DNA of 64,000 bases from Nageia nagi (lineage: Eukaryota; Pinophyta): NCBI GenBank assembly GCA_050084985.1, contig JBITNC010000001.1, forward strand, positions 165,292,001 to 165,356,000, read 5' to 3'. The notes under the pieces were generated by a model that was not told the origin of the DNA, made no database searches, and saw nothing but the letters and a program-made list of their open reading frames with translations. Made by a program: the position numbers and the translations under genes. How positions within the stretch are numbered: position 1 is the first letter of the stretch; each line of letters opens with the position of its first letter. This document shows positions 58,678 through 64,000 of this stretch, one piece after another.

Positions 58678-60363
58678 TTATTGCAAAAGGTCTAATTTAC
58701 CTAGTATTTTTAATGCATCAAAAATTGTCATTTTAAAAGGAGTTTTCTTCAATTCTTCCACAACATTATATAGAGCATATGGGATAAACTTACTTGGTTC
58801 ATTTTGTTGATATGCTTTGAAGTGTTGAGTATTCTTTTGTTTATGATGATTAGTGATAAAAGGATATCTCAACATGTTAGATCTTTCTTTGTCTAGAACC
58901 TCTTTTCTTGTTGCAGTGGGGTTCATTTCACCTGAGGCACTAGTACTCAGGTACAAAGGAATAAAACTTGAATTAAATAGGACTTAATGTTGTTAGTTAT
59001 AAGGATGAGCTAAGGGTGTCTTAGTTCTCTTGGGTTCATGTTGAGGTTGAGTGGAAGATGGATACTACTAAGTGGCTTGAGGCTATTGTGGGGCTACTAA
59101 ATAAGTTGCTCTAATTGAAACATAAGTTGGTTATTCCTCAATAAATTTTGGAACCTAAAAGTTGACCATAATGAGGTCAACAATAGGATTTGAAGTAGGT
59201 TCTACCATCTGGTCAAAATGTAACCCTAAATATTGATGTTGATATATCACACATGAATTTGGAAAATGAGGAGCTAAACATGGTGGACACTATTCCATAA
59301 TACTCAAAGTAGCACCATCTATAGAATTATTCATAATAGCATTTTCAATTGCTTTAAGAGGATTAAACTATTCTGGCTTATTGACCCTATGCTAGAATAT
59401 TGGTTGATATTGATTATCATATATTCTATAGTTAAAACTATGATTCTACCTTTCCTATAGAGTGAACTTGTTGGCTAGATTTCTAATAGTTATCTCCAAC
59501 TACCTTATCCTTTTATATTCTTGAGACTTGGATTCAGTACCAGTACTAGTAGATGCAATAGTAGGTAATGTTGGTAGCTAATTTTGAACAATAGGTTTGG
59601 GAGGAGGTGGTAGGGTGAGAACTTTAGGATGACTTATTTATGGAGTTTGCTTAGGAGGTAAACTAAGAAATACAAACATGATCATTCTGGGCTACATTTT
59701 ACCAAAGAAAACCAAGGTATGTTCTACAATTTTAGCCATTTGATAAACATTTGGGAATGTATCTCCTAACATAAGAATAAGCATATTAAGCTTAGGAAGA
59801 AAATATTTTCAATAATATACCAAAGCTTGAGCAATAGTTGGTCTTATTCTTTCTAGTATGGATTTCCATGTTCTCTCAAATTTGATATTAAAATCATCAA
59901 TAGATTCATATGGATGCTTTTTGATACATGCTATGAGGATAAAGAATGTTCTATCATCTCCATCTCTAGAAAATCTTTTAATTAGGGCCTGACATAACTC
60001 TTCCCATGAATTTATAGATTGGGAAGTGAGAGTTTTGAACCATTCAATAACTTTGCCTTCAAAAGAATGTGATAATAGCCTTATCATCATTGTTTCATTA
60101 GTGATATCAAAACTTGAAGCCAACAATGATACATCTTGATAGTGCTCATATGGCATCTTGTCAGAGCCATCATATTTAGGCAAAAATTTAAAAGCTACTT
60201 GAGGTATGGGTAATGAATTAGTAGCTACAACCAAGGGATGGCTATTATCCCAAGCATAGAAATCTGTTGGTTGAGCCATACCTATAGGATGTACAAGAGG
60301 TGAAAGATTTTTCAAAAATGAGTCAAATGAGACTAATAAAGGGGTAGCTCTTAAGGGGATCAC
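58678..60363 (-). pseudogene. Element F gag
   Basis: 60363-59809 is one 184-codon frame: FYAWDNSHPLVVATNSLPIP, FKFLPKYDGSDKMPYEHYQD, HSFEGKVIEWFKTLTSQSIN, SWEELCQALIKRFSRDGDDR and YESIDDFNIKFERTWKSI, a good retrotrans_gag capsid. Downstream (59800-58680) broken reading with Pro-rich PKVLTLPPPPKPIV and a degraded Cys-rich block CPPCLAPHFPNSCVIYQ near 59290-59240, then 58956-58678 open. The Met at 60363 may not be the true start, since the frame could extend upstream. Packages RNA in a live element. Confidence 0.82.
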
Positions 60364-60626
60364 AAGTGATGCAACTCAAGATATTTTTTGTCTAATCCTC
60401 CTATAGGGAAGTGAAAGCTCTTGAAATCTAGGCAATCTTAGAATTTTTAAAACTACTTTTACTTAGCCTATGTTTTAGAGGTGCTAGGGTTCAAAATAAT
60501 GACTAGTTGATAGTGGAGTTATCAATAAGATCACAAAAACCTTATAATATTGGAGTATCAAATTGATAACCTACCAGATGAAGTTATCAAGCCTAATAAC
60601 ACCCATTAAATATACAATTTAGCTCA

Positions 60627-60644
60627 TGTCCCATCAAGTGTGCC
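60627..60644 (-). other. Element F primer binding site
   Basis: Minus strand TGGCACACTTGATGGGAC, about 20 bases inside the LTR end. Resembles the TGGCGC...GGGA form of Athila/Tat-type sites after several transitions. Different from the A, B and D type. Confidence 0.5.
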
Positions 60645-61167
60645 AAAAATGGAACTAGTCTACTATTGATCAATATAGAGTAACCTCAAGGGTTTGGTCT
60701 GATCATGTTTTCCACTTCCTACAATAATAGGTTCCTTAAAAGAATAAAAGGTGGTGGGAATGCACTCATGTAAATCTTATATTCAATCTCTAGGTTATAA
60801 GTTAGGTCCTATCTATGTGTAAGGTCAAAAGTAACAAGAAAGAGATAAAAAGGTAAAGAGTAATAGGGAAGAGATAAATAAATGAACAACTAAAATAAAA
60901 AATTTACAACCCAAGCATTGTAGCATAGGTGATAATCCATATCCAATAATAAGAATAGTAAACTACCTCACAATTGGGGTATTGTAATCACAATACATAG
61001 CCACAATTTGAAGTAAACATTTCATACATAACATTCACAAAAACAACTATATCCACTTTGTTGCAAGAAGAAAAAATATTATCTATTTGTATTATCATAT
61101 ATGAATTGCTCTTATAGATTAGGCAAATTTGTTAGAATCTCTGACCTTTCTAACTTCTAAAAATTAG

Positions 61168-61178
61168 CTATTTATACA
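61168..61178 (-). promoter_or_regulatory. TATA box of the element F 5' LTR
   Basis: GTATAAATAGC on the minus strand, about 1,540 bases from the LTR start, conserved with the 3' LTR. Marks the likely U3/R boundary and start of element transcription. Confidence 0.6.
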
Positions 61179-61794
61179 ACTTCCTCCCTTTTGGGTGGAT
61201 GGATCTCATTAACATACAATATTATTAGCATTGAATGAAATAGATATAATAGTGTTATTTACATAAATGTTATAACTATGCTAGACTGTACAATATACAA
61301 GTTTAAATCAATATTAACTATCTAGATTTTTTTAATCTTTTTGGGATTTGCAACTTTTGATCAACCATATTCATAAAGCTATAATTTTTTTGATATATCA
61401 TTAATTTCTCTTTTCAAAACCTTGTAGCTAATTGAGTTTAGCATTGTTGTTAATTACAAGTGGTACTATGGTAGATTGAATAGTTGTTTGATTGCATGTT
61501 GATTGGTATGATTTGATTGTCTATTTTATTAGCCTCTAATTACTTCTATGCAGTCTTCATGATGTACACTATGGATGTTAGTAATCACGTAATGATGGTT
61601 GGTAGATATTATATTTTCTTAGATCAAGAAGAACTACCACTATTATGTGGAAATGAGTTGGTTTCGACATATTAATAGGGCTTCAAGGGTCAAACACCTA
61701 AGATGAAGTGGACATGGGTGTTCTTTCTCATACATTACTCTTCTATTCCATCAATGGGCTCTATGTTCTTTTGAGCTTTGTTGATGATCTTATT

Positions 61795-62130
61795 TTCTCT
61801 GATACCCATTGATTTTCATAAAAATGTATGACATCACCTCCTAAAATTCACAAGCTCTACTAATAATTTGATTTTCTCTAGGACCTATTGATTTTCACAA
61901 AAATGTGTCTCTAGGACCTACTAATTTTCACAAAAATGTGTGACATCACCTCCTAAAATCCATAGGCTCTATTGATAATTTGATTTTCTCTAGGACTTGT
62001 TGATTTTCACAAAAATGTGTGACATCATCTCAAGAAATCATCAAACATTATTTACATTTTGATTTCTCCAAGACCTGCTAATTTTCACAAAAATGTGTGA
62101 CATCATCCTCTAAAATCCTCGAGCCCTATC
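61795..62130. repeat. 77-bp minisatellite inside the element F 5' LTR
   Basis: Same unit as 49285-49665, in the putative U3. One unit is cut short (CAAAAATGTGTCTAGGACC near 61900), giving a different unit structure from the 3' LTR. Confidence 0.8.
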
Positions 62131-62720
62131 AATGATCTTTAAGAATTTGTAGTGCCTACTATCTATTCTAGGGCCTACTTATTTTGATTTACAATTGTGA
62201 CATCATGCTTTGAAATCTTCAAACTCTATTTGCATTTTTCAAAAGTTCAAGTCTGCAAATATATACAAGTCTTATACCTTCATGTTAATGATTTCTAGAT
62301 ACTCTAAAGTGACAAATATGATTCTAGGCAATTTTGATACATGACTTCTTGGGTGCGTTTGGAGAAGACGACATGATTTTTGAGTATTTTAAATTTTTGG
62401 TTATCAAAGAGTAAAAGAATATAAATTTAACATAAGTATTTTGATAGAATCTACATGTGACCTTGTTTGCATAATTTTTGGGTATTGAAGAAAGATAAAA
62501 TTTTAGAATGGCTTTATTTACAAAATGATTCTCAACACTCTAAGGAATAGAAAAGTAAAAAAGGGGGAAAGGTTTAAACAATAAAAGACATGAAGACTTC
62601 TAAAAGAATGGTGGTTTCTTAGGTACTCTTATATACATAACTTTTAGGTATTGAGGCAAATGAAATAATAAAGAATAGTAAGATTACCTAAATTTTGAGT
62701 ATTATTTCAAAGGAATACAA

Positions 62721-62725
62721 GGTTG
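62721..62725. repeat. Target site duplication of element F (right, GGTTG)
   Basis: Exact partner of 48143-48147. Confidence 0.75.
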
Positions 62726-63180
62726 CTCTCTTTACTTCTTTTTTGTTTTCATATTCTTCAAGCTTATCCATTATTTTCTAAGCTATTTTTATCAAAACAT
62801 CTAATTTTTGCTCAATATTATTTTTTCATTTAGTGGTGAAGTATTTTTTTTCTTCTTCCTAGGATACCTGATGGACTTTGATTTATCTCCAACACTGATG
62901 ATTTAATTTCCAAGGTTTCTTACAATGGAAGCAAGTTTTGGAATTTCTCATTTCTTATTATTTGTTTGAGATTATGGGATGACTACTATGATTTTCTAAT
63001 GGTGTTCCCTAACTAGGTGTCTTAGTTTGAGTTATCATCTTGAATTAGAATGGTGGTTAAGACATCCAATTTTGTTCTACCATTTTATTTTCAAACTCAA
63101 AACACCTTATTTTTCCTAATGAAAATTCCTATAAAATTTGTTATAGCTCCTAGAATAAAATATTTTTATCCATCTTTTCT
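62726..63180 (-). pseudogene. Gag-like zinc-knuckle remnant interrupted by element F
   Basis: Minus strand. From a possible Met near 63172, MDKNILF, stop, ELQQIL, then FENKMVEQNWMS. A Cys/His cluster KTCFHCKKPWKLNHQCWR lies at about 62937-62886 (C-x2-C-x7-H-x-C), the gag knuckle form found in several Ty3/gypsy lineages. EEEKKYFTTK and KIMDKLEEYENKKEVKRATL follow up to the element F insertion. Probably the element whose 3' end is E3 (39116), but the link is inferred from order and strand only. Confidence 0.5.
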
Positions 63181-64000
63181 TTTCTTTTTTTACTTTAAAT
63201 AAAAATAAATAAAATGAAAATTACTCAAACCTCCATATAGAATTAATTCTTGAACCTTCAATAGATGAATTTTTATAGACTCATAGTAAACTAAGTCTCT
63301 TGCTCTCCCACGTCTCACTTCCAACTACTTAGAAATAACTTCAAATTTATCTCAATGTCCCTTCTTAGCTAGCAGTAATAGCAAGGTTACCTTAATAACT
63401 TATTTTTATGCCTCCATGGTGCATATACCATAGTGAAATTTATTCAATAACAACAAATTGACTCTCCTTATCCTTAACGTCCTTTGTGTAGTGATTCAAA
63501 GCTCTAAATTTCTTAGAAAATTCAGTCCAAAGTGTTCAACAACCTTACAAACTATCAATTCTTGAACTCCTTGATGAAAATTTACCAATACTTGTAAATA
63601 AGTGTCACTTATGGTGCATATACAATCTAAAATTGGCCTCAACAAGCCAACATCTATCCTAAAATGACCTCAAAACACAACAAAGTATCCTAAAACTCCT
63701 TTTAGACTCCAATGTTTGGCTTAAAGTGAACTCAAAATGCCAAACAAACCTCATAAAAAGACTCAATATGCCATGTTCTCCTTAATATGGCTTCAAAATG
63801 CATAACAAAATAAAAATTACCTTTAGTATGCAATACGAACCTTCATGAATGCTCCAATATGTCAATGTCCTCTTCTAGAAGGTCTTGAAATGTAAAGCAA
63901 ATCTTAGGAATGTCTTAAATATAGCAATATTTGACTCAAAATGATCTTGAAATGTAGAGTAGGCCTCAAAAATACTCTTAGTATGCCAACTTCTACCTTT
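63181..64000. repeat. Leader or LTR with degenerate 60-bp tandem repeat
   Basis: 63640-64000 contains units with forms of CTTCAAAATGC-AAACAAACCTC and AGTATGCCAA, aligned at about 63670, 63732, 63793, 63884 and 63946 (spacings 62, 61, 91, 62, suggesting a 30-base half unit). The array runs off the window edge. 63181-63640 shows no gene. Confidence 0.55.

Larger units (their letters stand above)
48148..62720 (-). mobile_element. Element F: 14.6-kb Ty3/gypsy retrotransposon with extra 3' ORF
   Basis: Minus strand: 5' LTR 60666-62720, primer site 60627-60644, gag about 60363-58680, protease 58620-58225, second RNase H 57963-57600, RT 57100-56590, RNase H 56344-55979, integrase 55777-54570, extra ORF region about 54120-50283, 3' LTR 48148-50234. 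Size, long LTRs and a second RNase H point to the Tat/Ogre group. Target duplication GGTTG. Genes carry many stops. Confidence 0.88.
60666..62720 (-). repeat. Element F 5' LTR
   Basis: 2055 bp; plus-strand edges TTGATCAATATAGAG and AAAGGAATACAA. Partner of 48148-50234; the two differ by many substitutions and small indels, so the insertion is old. Confidence 0.88.

Noticed and set aside
1-64000. CRISPR arrays, bacterial operons, tRNA or rRNA genes
   Set aside because: No spaced direct repeats of CRISPR type, no tRNA-like or rRNA motifs noticed by eye, and all recognisable coding is plant retrotransposon. A tRNAscan or Infernal run would be needed to exclude decayed copies.

Overview
This window looks like nuclear heterochromatin from a large-genome seed plant. 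It holds no intact host gene, no RNA gene and no bacterial-type feature. It is very AT-rich (about 30% GC, judged by eye) and almost entirely nested, decayed LTR retrotransposons. The plant assignment rests on Ty3/gypsy Tat-type polyproteins with two RNase H domains, a Ty1/copia tail, a plant mobile domain (PMD) gene and LTR TATA boxes. Most in-frame stops and catalytic losses read as C-to-T or G-to-A changes (Gln or Trp to stop, Glu to Lys, Asp to Asn), as expected from long decay of methylated DNA. The low GC and this decay resemble what I recall of Welwitschia (about 29% GC), but the species is a guess.

Layout. (1) 17339-~18600: 3' end of a Ty1/copia element (+). Element C, a Tat-type Ty3/gypsy element (-), is inserted into it and covers 1-720 and 9003-17338. 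C is in turn split inside its RNase H by element A (721-8997, +), with a perfect TCATG target duplication. (2) 18601-20368: unassigned. (3) 20369-28936: element B (-), same family as A. (4) 28942-29864: unassigned. (5) 29865-39116: a cluster of LTR family E. E1 (30459-34542, +) sits inside the LTR of E2 (+), and E3 (-) abuts the E2 interior. (6) 39490-47707: element D, a nearly complete Tat-type element (+). (7) 48148-62720: element F (-), 14.6 kb with 2.1-kb LTRs, a GGTTG target duplication and a long extra ORF downstream of integrase. (8) Remnants flanking D and F (39117-39489, 47708-48142, 62726-64000) probably belong to one minus-strand element, perhaps E3.

The most notable system is the A/B family. 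Both elements are about 8.3-8.6 kb with about 735-bp LTRs and encode a recognisable gag but no protease, reverse transcriptase or integrase that I can find. In the same place and in antisense orientation they carry a PMD gene with a coiled-coil tail and two introns at matching positions. Antisense introns survive reverse transcription of the sense genomic RNA, so the cargo has probably travelled as an intron-containing antisense gene. The elements must borrow pol. Element D has the same primer-binding-site core and is a candidate relative of the donor.

Elements C, D and F encode gag-protease-RT-RNase H-integrase in the usual Ty3 order, but the extra RNase H lies after the RT-RNase H in C and D and between protease and RT in F. 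All coding regions listed are broken and are reported as pseudogenes.
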